A stretch of DNA of 30,451 nt. It comes from Mastigamoeba balamuthi. Taxonomy: Eukaryota > Evosea > Mastigamoebida > Mastigamoebidae. A program made the position numbers and the translations under genes. The notes beneath the pieces are model-generated. The model was not told the origin of the DNA. It did no database searches and saw only the letters and a program-made list of their open reading frames with translations. The stretch is taken from contig CACRSC010000015.1 of NCBI GenBank assembly GCA_902651635.1, positions 1,141,231 through 1,171,681 on the forward strand. The letters are read 5' to 3'. Numbering within the stretch: the stretch's first letter is position 1; each line of letters starts with the position of its first letter. Of the stretch, positions 1-9,303 are shown piece after piece.

Positions 1-1798
1 ATAACCGCCGACATATAATACCCTTGTTCCAGGCCCCAGTTCTCAGTCCTGCCCATTCAGAATCGTGCGCGATTTTGTACACACACTCGCTTATGGGCCT
101 TCTGCTCGTGTTGTGAGAGACAGCCAATTCCGAGCTTACCTCACAACGCACGGCACATTTTTTCCAACAGACGAAAACCGCCAGCATAAAACACCTTTTT
201 CAGGGGAATTCCTGCCCATCAACCTGGCCCCCAGAGGGACACAGTCAATGTGGTGTTCTCAGTGGGCCCTTCTCAGGTCGCCGTCCAGACAACCCCCACT
301 GACAACACAACCAACAACCAGACCTCAGACCCCCTGGGCATCCTCAGTGGCCCACTGGGCTCCCAAGTGGCCCAGTCAGCGCACAATCTCCTTCCCAACA
401 ACTCCATCTCCCTTCAGGAGAGACCCTCCACTGAGTTCATCGACCGCACATGGGCAGCAGTGCACAAGCACCCCCTGTCTGGTCATGGCAGCTTGCGCGC
501 AACAACAGCTCACATCACCACAGTTATCCACTGGCCCAGTCTCGCTGATGACGTTTGTGTGCAGCAGGCCCAGTGCCCCACATGCCAAAAGCTCCATGCC
601 CACCCCCCATCGCCAGCTACTCTGGCGTCTACCCATGTAAGTGCCCCGTTCCAGTCCGTTTTTGTCGATTTTCTCAGCCCTCTTCCCGAGTCTGGCAGTT
701 ATCATCATATTCTCGTCATGATCAACCAATTCAGCCATTGGATTGTGCTGGTGCCAAGACAGTCAACGCCCTCTTCCAACATTGGATCTGCCAGCATGGC
801 TGCATGGCCCTTCTGACCAGTGATGGTGGCTCAGCCTTCACCAGCCAGCTCATGAGTGACGCCCTCAATCTCCTGTGCGTCCAGCACCACATCAGTGCAC
901 TGCACCACCCTGAAGGTCATGGGGCAGTGGAAGTCACCAACTATACAGTTGCTCAGACCCTGCAGGCCCTGACGTGCTCCAAGGACGCCTGGCATCACCT
1001 CACCAGGGCAGTTGCCTTTGCCCTCAATACCAGCCCTTCACGCATCCTCGATGGACTGTCTCCATTCATCATCACCCACGGTTTTTTCCCCCCAGCTCCC
1101 CATGCACGTCTTGCTGGCCCGCCTCCCAGACGACACCAACTCCAATGCGGTTGCCTTCTCCGCCAACCTTGAGTGGCGCATGTCTGAGATCGTGAGCATC
1201 GTTTGCACTGCCCACAATCATGCTCACAACGAATCCGCATGGGCAGCCAAGGCCTGGGCACATGGGCGCACGTCCTTCAACATCGGCAACCTCGTCATCG
1301 TCCATGTCCCATGGACCAACAAGCTCGACCTCGAGTGGAAAGGGCCCCTCCAGGTGGTGGAGCGCAAGTCCCCAACAATGTATGTCCTTAGCAGCCTCAT
1401 CAACAACACCACAACCCATGCTCCTGCCAGTCGCCTGCACACGTTCATCGCAGGGGACCTCACGGCGGACCAGCTGCGGGCTGAAGCCTGCTTGCATGGC
1501 AAATTCCTTGTGGACCGCGTTTTCACCCATGAGTTCGACGACGACAGCATCTGCTGGCTCAAGATCCGTGCTGTCAGCCAGCACCATTCCGAGGCAAATT
1601 CCTGGGTTGTGTGGCCTGACTGTTGCTACGCCCTAGCAGTTCGTGACTATGCCTCCCAACAAGGCCTCCACCTCACAAAGGCGGGCAGGGAGTCACGTGC
1701 ATGCAAAGCTCACACCTCCCACCACTGATGTCACACCTTTGGCCCTACTCCCACCTCACCAAGCACTCAAGGGGAACGGAACCCTTAGAGTGGGGTAG
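1..1798 (+). mobile_element. Broken Ty3/gypsy chromovirus-type LTR retrotransposon, 3' portion
   Basis: This is the 3' part of a Metaviridae-type element whose 5' part lies outside the window. Parts visible in order: an H2C2 zinc-binding region of integrase (about 450-600), the rve catalytic core (about 650-1080), the C-terminal integrase region with a GPLQVVE-like motif (about 1280-1430), and a weak chromodomain-like tail (about 1500-1620). The order integrase core then chromodomain is typical of chromoviruses. The copy is broken: roughly two interruptions are visible in this part, so it is read as a fossil. Resemblance of the translation is still clear, suggesting moderate age, but no second LTR is available for dating. 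Family assignment is by eye from motifs. Confidence 0.8.
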
Positions 1799-1821
1799 TG
1801 TCGGGATATCAAGCCCTGATA

Positions 1822-1844
1822 CTCCAGATATCCCTCCTCTGGAG
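1822..1844. repeat. Inverted repeat (hairpin), 7-bp arms
   Basis: CTCCAGA at 1822-1828 is complementary to TCTGGAG at 1838-1844, leaving a 9-nt loop. It sits just upstream of a longer hairpin within the probable LTR. Confidence 0.6.
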
Positions 1845-1853
1845 ATTCCCTCA

Positions 1854-1890
1854 GGCAGTTGATGGTGTGGCATTGACGCCATCAACTGCC
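1854..1890. repeat. Strong hairpin, 15-bp stem
   Basis: GGCAGTTGATGG at 1854-1865 and CCATCAACTGCC at 1879-1890 pair perfectly. The stem extends inward by one G-T wobble and two further pairs, leaving a 7-nt loop at 1869-1875. It follows another hairpin at 1822-1844. It may be an LTR RNA structure or a trace of a smaller inverted-repeat element; the sequence does not decide. Confidence 0.75.
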
Positions 1891-2019
1891 AACACCTGAA
1901 TGACCTTCCCCTCACTTGCAGCAGAATCATAACAAAAAGCTCCCGTCCCACCACACAAAGGCCTATATCACCACACCTGCCCCTCATTTTTCCTGCACCT
2001 CCGAAAATTCTAACAAAAA

Positions 2020-3226
2020 ATGTCACAGGAGCAGCTCAGGGAGGAGCTGCAGCTGGAAGCCAGCAGCAGCATGCTAACAATAAGTACCTCTGGTGAGCTG
2101 ACAAGGAGAACTTGCAGGAGCAGCAGGCACAGTGGCACAGTAGCTGTCATCACCACTGAAGCCCAAGCCCCCCCCCGCAGCAGTGTGAAAAGCAGTGCCT
2201 CTCAGCTCTGGCTCACCTCCAGTCAAATTATGCAGTTAACTAAAAGATGATCCCAAGAGTTGATAAGAGGTAGAAAGGTGCATCCTGCCTGAGATATTTG
2301 CCTGTTGCCGGCTGAGACTTTGAAAAAAGCCAAGCAGGCCAAAAAGCGCAGGAAGAAGGTCTCTCCTCACCATGCCCTTGACCTGATCAGCAGCACTGTT
2401 CAAACAAATAAAACGATTTTACAATTATAAATTACATTTTGTTGAAGTTATTGATTTTTTTCACATTTAGCACTAAATACGTTTTTAGCAATTAAATTGC
2501 TATTCGTTTTTTTCGATTTAATCGTTTTAATCATTTTAATTGCATGTAGCAATTAATGTGCATGTAGTGCATTTAATCGATTTTATTAATGATTTTTCAA
2601 TACATGCACATATTGCACATGATGCACATGTCATGATACATGTGTAATAATGCATCTATCACTATGTGAATCATGTGCAATATGCGCATAAAGCTCATAT
2701 TGTGCATGGTGCACAAATGTGCTACATGCACATCATGTGCAATATGCAATCAAATATTTTTCAGTGCATAAAATGCAGTGATGACCAAATATTTAATCAT
2801 ATTATACAATAGCACATCCTTAAGTTGTTCGATTCAAACATGCTTTCGATCTCAGACACTCTGAAGAATGCTCTTTTGATTCTACTTGGAAAGACTGCTA
2901 GAAAGAAATTGCTCACCCAATGTTGGCATCCTTTGAAACACAATCCTATCAGAGTTTTTTCTTTTCATAAGAAACTAAATTATCTGGGTACTGAGGTATT
3001 ACTCACTTCCTTCTTTCTGAGTGGTGCCAACCCCAACTGCACCAGCTGCAAATACGCACCTCTTGTTCCTTATCACAGAGAGACAGTCCTGGGGTTGTGT
3101 TTTGCATGTTTGAGTCCTATAGTTTGAAGTTCACATTTTCTGTGTATGGTCTGCCAAGAGCTTCGACTGAATTTATGGATCTCTCTCCCAGATGAAGTGA
3201 ACTTTGTTTGGGACTTGGGTCTGAAC
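2020..3226. other. Gene-poor, partly AT-rich stretch with TGCACAT-like words
   Basis: No convincing gene is seen. From about 2400 to 2820 the sequence turns sharply AT-rich in an otherwise GC-rich window and is dense in TGCACAT/ATGTGCA and GTGCAATATGC-like words in both orientations. Short open frames at 2020-2250 and 2840-3127 have no recognisable domains and codon use unlike the neighbouring genes. The stretch may be decayed mobile DNA or spacer. Confidence 0.5.
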
Positions 3227-4811
3227 TCATACATCAGTTGGGTTCGCATAGTCGCGCACCCAACCCTTTAGCTTTTGCTGCTCCGAGTCAGTCCAGCTCG
3301 GCGCAGGAGGCGTTTTTAGGTCCTGATCCTTGCTGAGCCACTCCTTCAGCTCCTTTCGGGAGAGCCTGGACAAGTTACAAGTTATGTCAATGCGAGATTC
3401 ACATGCGTGGAGGAGTACCCTGCGGTCTGCTCAGAGAGTGCCTTCGCCTTCTTCTGGTCAGATACTCTCTTCTGCGGGGTTTAATGTCAAAAGGAGTAGT
3501 GAAGTGTGAGACGCAGGGACCGTGAGGCCGTACCTCAATGACCTTAAGCCGCTCGAGGTCCCCGGGCAGGGAGACAGGGAGGCGGCACTGCAGGCGCTTC
3601 CTCAGCCGGGCATGCACGTCCCACGGGGCAGAAGACGAGCACACAATCTGTACATGTAAGGGGGAGGCTGAGAACGGCACCATGGGCAGCGAAGAGAGAA
3701 GTGTACCCAGAGGCGGCTCTGCTCGTACTTCTCCCTACGCACCCTGTGCTCCGCGTTCTCGAGCAGCTCGCGGTAGTCCTCGTGGAGGTCCTCGCACTGG
3801 CTGTCGAGCACCTTCTTCTGTGGGAGGCCGTTGGCAAACCGCGGTTGTATCCCGCAAGATAACCGCACGACGAGGGCGGTGGCCGCCATGTCCGCCAGAG
3901 ACGGGACGGGCTTGGGCAGCTTGCCGAGCACCGGGAAGCACTTGTCCTGCATGGCCAGCCGCTCCGCGAAGAGCAGCTGCGCCCGCTCGGGCATCTTCTC
4001 GACGTTGCGGACGTACGCGAGGCACGGGGGGCACCTCGACGCCTCGACAAACAGCGCGTCGACGGCCTCGAGCGCCCTGTCCGCCGCCCCCTCGCCCGCG
4101 AACTCTGCGGCGTCGATCTCGAAGTAGACGAGGCCCACGCGCGGGTCCTCGCGCCCGCGGATCCGCGAGACGACCGAGCGCACGCAGTCGAGCTTGCCGC
4201 AGTCGCGCGGGCCCACGAGCAGCACGGGCCCGTCGGGCGAGGCATAGCGGCCCACGACGGGGTCCTCGATGGCCTCGCGCAGCTTGTCGACGACCGCCTG
4301 CTCGGGCTCGTCGGGGTCGCACACCGCAGCCTCGCGCTCCCTCAGGTCTGCCGGCGTGCGCTCAGGGAGAGGGGGAGAGGGGAGCAGCTGCGGGAGGGCC
4401 TCTCACAGGGCAGCAGGATCCGCGGGGTCTCGTAACGCCTGCCCAGCACTGCACGGCGACAGCAGGGAATAATGCGGCCAAAAATAAACGGCGACAGGCC
4501 GGAATGCACGAGAGAGCGGCTGGGTCAGTGAGGGCACTCGGACCGACGCTGAGGGCCGAAGGCGGTGCGGGGCACGCACAGTCCATGCGGCGCCGGACCT
4601 CCTCCGCGGCCCGCGTGGCCTGGGCGCGGGCGGTCTGCGCTGCCTTGCGGTCCGTCTCCGAGGCCGGGTCGAGGGCGCCGTCGCGGGCCGCACGCTCCGC
4701 GGCCACGAGCAGCGCCAGGGCGTCGGGCAGCGCGCTGGCGCCCTGCAGGACGAGGGAGGTCGCGCGGGAGAGCGTCGCCGCGCTGGTCTCGAACCAGCCA
4801 GGGCTCTGCAT
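3227..4811 (-). CDS. Vps4-like MIT-AAA protein with degenerate ATPase motifs
   Basis: Predicted 375-residue protein; Vps4 is usually about 430. Exons on the minus strand: 4811-4580, 4347-3869, 3817-3707, 3647-3534, 3471-3419, 3365-3227, all phase-consistent. The first 80 residues are Ala-rich and helical and resemble an MIT domain. An AAA core follows: Walker A-like GPRDCGKL, then YFEIDAAEFAGEG, and PWDVHARLRKRLQCRLPVSLP, matching the IPWxLDxAxRRRFxKRIYIPLP region of Vps4/katanin. Walker B (usually FIDEVD) reads AYVRNVEKM, so both acidic residues are missing, and the Walker A Thr and sensor-1 Asn are also replaced. A short C-terminal helix ends in WVRDYANPTDV. True Vps4 disassembles ESCRT-III; this copy probably cannot hydrolyse ATP (inference). 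The 51-nt intron at 3818-3868 could be retained without a stop. Katanin- or spastin-like origin is the alternative. Confidence 0.65.
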
Positions 4812-5113
4812 ATTGGGCGGCAGCGACAGCGACAGTCGGGAGTGTGGGGTTGGAATGAACGCTCACAACACGAAGGGTCCAGAGCCCCTGTGTGGTCTGA
4901 TATGCGAGTTGGTTCTGATAAATTTCCCAGCACTTCCAGGATTGCGTAGAGAAAGAAAAAGGAGACGCTGAGAAATCCGCAGTAACGAGGGTCTCCGGCT
5001 CGACCACCTGCCGTGTCCCACACCCCCCAACAGGCGTCGGTGGGTTCTGTGTTTGACGGATATTTTTCGAGAAGATCTCCACGCAGCAGATTCTCTCCGT
5101 CCGGGTGTCGAAG
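4812..5113. promoter_or_regulatory. Divergent promoter region, Vps4-like / CofE-like
   Basis: 302 bp separate the two divergent ATGs. GATAT words occur at 4899-4903 (about 90 nt upstream of the minus gene) and at 5059-5063 in GGATATTTTT (about 50 nt upstream of the plus gene). No canonical TATA box is seen. Confidence 0.45.
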
Positions 5114-6161
5114 ATGGCGTCTGCGATGACTGTGTTCCCCGTGCGCACCAGGATCATCGAGCCCAGCGACTCGCTCGCGGACCTCATCTCGCAGCACGTC
5201 GCCGAGGCCAGCCTCTCGCTGCAGGACGGCGACGTGGTGGTGGTCTCGAGCAAGGTCTGCGCGCTGACCGAGGGCGAGCGCAGGCACATCGACGCGGTCC
5301 CGCCGTCCCAGACCGCCCTCAACCTCTCCCAAAGGCACACCCCCCCCTCGCACCCCCGCCGGGCGCGGCGCCGCTCACGGGGCCCCTCCAGGACGGGCCT
5401 GCCAGCGGGCTTCATGGAGAAGGTGCTGCAGGACGCCGACAAGGTCATCGGCGTGCTGCCCCGCGTGCTCGCGACCATCAAGAACGGCGTCATCATCGCC
5501 AACAGCGGCGCAGACATGAGCAACGCCGGCGAGGGCAACTTCATCCCGCTCCCCCGCGACCCCGACGCCTCGGCCGCGCGCCTCTGCCGCCGTACGGAGG
5601 AGCCCCCCAGTCAGAGTCCGCTGCGCAGCTTCCTGACAGGCGGCGGCTGCGCAGAGCTGAGGGCCAAGTGGAACGCGCGTGTGGCCGTCATCGTCACGGA
5701 CAGCGTCGTGCACGCGCTGAGGAGGGGCACGACGGGGGTGGCGCTGGGCGTCGCCGGCATGCACGCCGTCGTCAGCGAGATCGGCAAGACGGACCTCTTC
5801 GGCCACAGCATGCACGTCACCACGCGGGCGGTCGCCGACAACGTCTGCTGCGCCGCCCAGCTGCTCATGGGCGAGACTGTCGAGAGTACGAGGCCCCCTC
5901 GCACGCCCACAGTCGCGTGTCCTCACGGGCCGCCCCTCACTCACCCCCTGCTCCTCCTCTGGGCCCGCAGGGATCCCCGTGGTGGTCGTGCGCGGCGCTC
6001 CTGTGGAGATCATCGACGACGGGACGACAGAGGCGTTCGTCACGACGTCCGAGTGTGTCATACCCGAGAGCCAGTGCCTCTACATGGGCCACTGCCTGCG
6101 CCCGGACCCCGACGTGCAGGCGGAGCTCGCCGCGCTGGGCGTCGTGCCCAAGAAGCCCTGA
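5114..6161 (+). CDS. CofE-like gamma-glutamyl ligase (F420-0 ligase family)
   Basis: Predicted 280 residues. Exons: 5114-5334, 5392-5591, 5655-5885, 5971-6161. Family motifs in order: DGDVVVVSSKVCALTEG, ANSGADMSNAGEGNF followed by PLPRDPDASAARL, VIVTDS, RRGTTGVALGVAGM, then DLFG, VAD and LLMGE, and PVVVVRGAP. In archaea and actinobacteria this fold joins L-glutamate to F420-0 using GTP and metal ions. F420 use is not established in amoebae, so the substrate here is unknown; a folate- or other gamma-glutamyl ligase role is possible. The first intron (5335-5391) appears to begin with GC: removing it gives SQRTGLPAGF, as the family expects. Introns one and two are multiples of three without stops, so retained forms would stay in frame. 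The start is the first ATG; a second in-frame Met lies four codons downstream. Confidence 0.82.
5335..5391 (+). other. Probable GC-AG intron in the CofE-like gene
   Basis: 57 nt bounded by AG/GCACAC and CTCCAG/GACG. No GT donor in the neighbourhood gives as good a protein join. Splicing yields a continuous CofE-like segment, while retention would insert 19 Pro/Arg-rich residues. Confidence 0.55.
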
Positions 6162-6396
6162 GGGGGCCCCCCGAGGCAACAACAACAGAACAACAGAGGA
6201 GGCCACGTTGCACATGACCTTTGTAGCAAAACGTCGTTTGGAAAATGCAGGGAGATAGGAACTGCTAGTGAGCGGTAAGCTGAATGTCTCCCCGGGAAAA
6301 AGCCCTCCTGCGAGGGAGGCAGGGGCTGCTGTGGTGCCATAAACATGCCACGCCCGAGAGCCGCCACGGCGGGTATTTTCCGACTTAGGTCCTCGC

Positions 6397-6632
6397 CTAA
6401 CAAAAGAGGGGCGCCTGGCAGGTGAGTTCAATTCTATCGGAATACGGCAAGACGGGCGACGCACCGCCCTGACGTGGTCAACTGTCGTCGCAGGGGGCAC
6501 CACGAGGACGAACAGCGGCAGGTCCTCCTCGATGTCGTCGTGTGCCGTCGTCGGCTCGGGAGTAGGGACGCTGACGTCGATGGCGTGGTGGTCGGGCCCG
6601 CGTTGCTGCTCGGGCCTGCTCGGGAACACCAT
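6397..6632 (-). CDS. Possible small hypothetical protein, two exons
   Basis: A short gene is suggested by an ATG in the good context CACCATGG at 6632, an open frame of high GC3 codons to 6465, a GTGCGT donor at 6464, and a CCTGCCAG acceptor ending at 6415. The 50-nt intron has the size typical of this window. The product would be about 61 residues and end in APLFC. It contains an acidic patch (HDDIEEDLPLFVLVVPP) followed by TTVDHVRA, which is faintly ubiquitin-like but too short to assign. Without splicing the frame runs on into the end of the CofE-like gene, which is less likely. Confidence 0.28.
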
Positions 6633-7445
6633 GGTGCAGTCTGTGGACATGCGTAGCGAGCTCTATGGCGTGGGCTGGTGGCTGTCAGCTGAGCTGAAGT
6701 TCCACGCCGCACAACACACCTCTGGGCCCTCCCGTAGGTCTAAAAAGATATTTCTCTGTGTCAGAATTTATCCGTTTCTAGGACCAGGGGCCCATCGGTG
6801 TGCCTGCCCGAGGTCGCTGGGCGCCATTGCGCGAAGTCGGTGTGCCCTTTGGTGGGCCATGGACTGGTTGTTGGTGCAGTTGCGCTGAAGGAGGTGAATG
6901 GAAAAAGAGGTAGAATCTGTGCGGGAAATATCCCAACCAAATGAGGCTCATTCCCATTAGCCGCGCGCGTCTTTGCTTCCTGGTGAGGTGCCCGAGAATT
7001 GTGTGCCAGGGGGAAATGGTGCTTGCGTCTCTTGCGGGAACGAACGGCAGGTGAGGTGATCGACTGTTATCAAATCTACAAGAGAATGTTTCACCGGCAA
7101 CACTGCAAAAACAGAGTGCCGAGAAACAACGGGAGCTGGCAGCCAAGTGCTTGCCGCGCAATTTCCTCCGCCCTGCGGAGAGTCACCGTCCCCCCACCGT
7201 GCCCGGAGCGGGCGGTGGTTCGTTGGTGAGTTTTCCAACACATTTCTCCGAGATTTCGGTTGCGGTTTGTTTCGCGGGTGACTCACGTCTTCTGGTTCAC
7301 CGCCTGCGGCAGAAAACAAACACACAAACAATCCCCGTTCAAGATAACAGATAACCTCACACGCCCACACAGGCACACACCGCCAGCAGCAGCGCCCCCC
7401 ACTCCGCACACCGGCGAGAAAGCAAGCCACACCCCTCCGCCAGCC
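6633..7445. other. Intergenic stretch upstream of the SNG1-like gene
   Basis: No convincing gene is visible on either strand. A frame at 6532-6888 (plus) has no recognisable domain. The last 120 nt before 7446 are A/C-rich and look like a 5' UTR. Unlike most genes here, no GATAT word lies within 100 nt of this start. Confidence 0.4.
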
Positions 7446-9303
7446 ATGCAGGGCAACAGCAACGCAGAGGGCGTCGAGATGACGCAGGCGGCGGCCGTCT
7501 CTCCTGCTCCCGCCACCAACAGCGAAACGCCGTCGGTCAACCCGTCGCCGCAGCCCAGCTCGCCGTCGCTGCGGCCGGCCGCCCAGCCCTGCGCCGAGAA
7601 GAGCGAGTCGCCGCTCTGCAGCGACGCGCAGTCGTCGTCGGCGGTCGACGTGCGCGACCCCGAGTCGGGGATCGACAAGATGGCGGCGGCCGAGGCCGCG
7701 GAGGCCGCGCGCAGGCAGCGCAAGAAGGCCAAGAAGAGGGTCTGGCGCAAGAGCGGCGTCATCCCGCTGCTGTTCGCGGGGTTCATGAGCGCCTTCGCCT
7801 GCATCGTCTGCGCGCTGTACCTGTCGCCCGTCTACGACCCGCTCGTCAAGATCAAGGACCTGCCCGTTGGCATCATCAACAACGACGTGCTGCCGCCCCT
7901 CCTCAAGGCGCTCAACGTGCACACGTCCCTCGGCGGTGCGCCAGCGGGGCGGGGAGCGGGAGAGAGAGGGAGCGGGACGTTTGACGTTGCGCCCGAGGTC
8001 GGTTATTTTTCCGAGTCTCCTGTGTCACCGCGTGCCGTTGGACTTTGTCAAATTTCCGCACGGTGTCACCGGATTACCGGAGGTGTGGGGAAGCGACTTG
8101 CTGACGGGAGAAATATGTGCCGTGCAGACCTGGTCACGTCGACGATCCTGAGCAACGCGCAGACGAAGCACATGTACGACTGGCGGCTGCACCCCAACAT
8201 GACGTACGAGGAGGCGCACCGGAGGGTCAAGGAGGACAAGGTGTTCGCGTACCTCTACTTCCCGCCCAACTACACGGCCACGTTCCTGATGCACTACATG
8301 GGCAAGGTCCCGGGCGCCCCGCGCTGCTCCTACGTTAACCCGATCGTCGTCATCCTCGACGAGACCAAGCAGTACACGACCTCGCGCGTGCTGGCAACTG
8401 CTGTGCGTCTGCGAAGTGCATTCCAGTGTTTTTCTCACTCCCCACCCCCACCGGGCGCCCGCGCAGTTGAACATCACGTTCAGGACGTTCAGCAACAACG
8501 TGGCGCAGATGATCATGATGGGGTTCGTGAAGTCGGGCAACCAGACCTACAAGCTGCCGCCGCTCAACACCACCGTCGCGACGTACGGCATGCGCGTGGA
8601 GCCGATCTACGCCACGTACGACTCGCCGAGGCACATAGACCACTACGGGTGGTACTTCATCGCGTACATCTCGTTCGTCGTCGTCTGGCTGACGATGCTC
8701 GTCGCGACCAACATCACGTCGATCACGTTCCAGCGCAAGATGAACGCCAAGGTCGAGCTCAAGTTCTGGCAGGTCTGCCTGCTGCGCCTCGCGACGCTCG
8801 TGTGGATCGCCTTCATCACGTCGCTCGTCCTCGCGGGCATCGTGAGCAACAGCTACGACTACCCCATGTACCACGGCTACGGCGGCCTCTTCGGCACGTT
8901 CCTGCTCGCGTCGCTCTCGATGGGCGGCATCGTGGCGCTGCTGTACGCGTGGCTCGACCAGGGCGGCATGGTGGCGTCGATCTTCCTGCTGATCCTGCAG
9001 ATCACCACGTGCGACGGCATCTACAGCGTCTGGACGCTGCCGCACGGCTTCAGGGGCGTCAGCCAGATCCTGCCGATGTACCACGCAGCGCACCTGCAGC
9101 GCAGAGCCGCGTTCGACACGCTGCACGAGGGGCTCGCCAAGCACATCCTCGTGCAGCTCGCGTGGATGATCGGTGGCTTCGGCCTCGCGGTCGTCGGGTG
9201 GTACTTCGAAGCCGGGCAGAAGGTGATGCACAAGATCCTGCCGCCAAAGGTCGAGGGCGTCTACTACATTGCCGAGGTCGAGGCAGAGAAGAAGGCCAAG
9301 TGA
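7446..9303 (+). CDS. SNG1/DUF3533-family multi-pass membrane protein
   Basis: Predicted 533 residues in three exons: 7446-7935, 8128-8402, 8467-9303. The first 100 residues are Ser/Pro-rich and presumably cytosolic, ending in a basic stretch (RRQRKKAKKRVWRK). TM1 follows (IPLLFAGFMSAFACIVCALY), then an outward-facing region with LPVGIINNDV, typical of the SNG1/YhgE (Pip) type. After about 170 residues come five hydrophobic helices between residues about 315 and 520. The C-terminus is acidic/basic and ends in EAEKKAK. Yeast Sng1 relates to drug resistance and flippase regulation; YhgE relatives act in export or phage infection. Which role applies here cannot be told. Intron one (192 nt) is long for this genome. 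Confidence 0.7.

Larger units (their letters stand above)
1799..2019 (+). repeat. Probable 3' LTR of the Ty3/gypsy element (right end unresolved)
   Basis: A purine-rich tract (AGAGTGGGGTAG) ends at 1798 and is followed by TGTCGGGATATC, which fits a polypurine tract and the TG start of an LTR. The expected CA terminus and a matching 5' LTR cannot be seen, so the right limit given here is only nominal; the LTR could run on toward about 2400. Two hairpins lie inside (1822-1844 and 1854-1890). Confidence 0.35.

Noticed and set aside
2020-2250. Open frame of 76 codons rich in Ser/Gln after the retroelement
   Set aside because: Low-complexity CAG/GCAG-rich DNA with no motif; it probably lies inside or beside the LTR.
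2825-3127. Open frame of about 100 codons in the AT-rich region
   Set aside because: No domain, weak start (first ATG at 2840), codon use unlike the other genes, and it lies in decayed-looking DNA.
3227-4811. First reading of the minus gene as ORC4 or a generic P-loop ATPase
   Set aside because: The MIT-like N-terminus and the PWxxxxRLRKRL...SLP segment after splicing fit Vps4/katanin better.
3538-4971. Very long plus-strand Arg/Pro-rich open frame (477 codons)
   Set aside because: Antisense shadow of the GC-rich Vps4-like gene; the minus strand has domains, splice sites and codon bias.
6410-6430. Minus-strand ACTCACCTGCCAGG resembling the 5' end of U1 snRNA
   Set aside because: The following sequence does not fit U1 stem-loops or an Sm site; it is better explained as the acceptor of a small intron.
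6532-6888. Plus-strand frame of 118 codons
   Set aside because: No domain; overlaps the possible small minus gene and its promoter; codon use is irregular.
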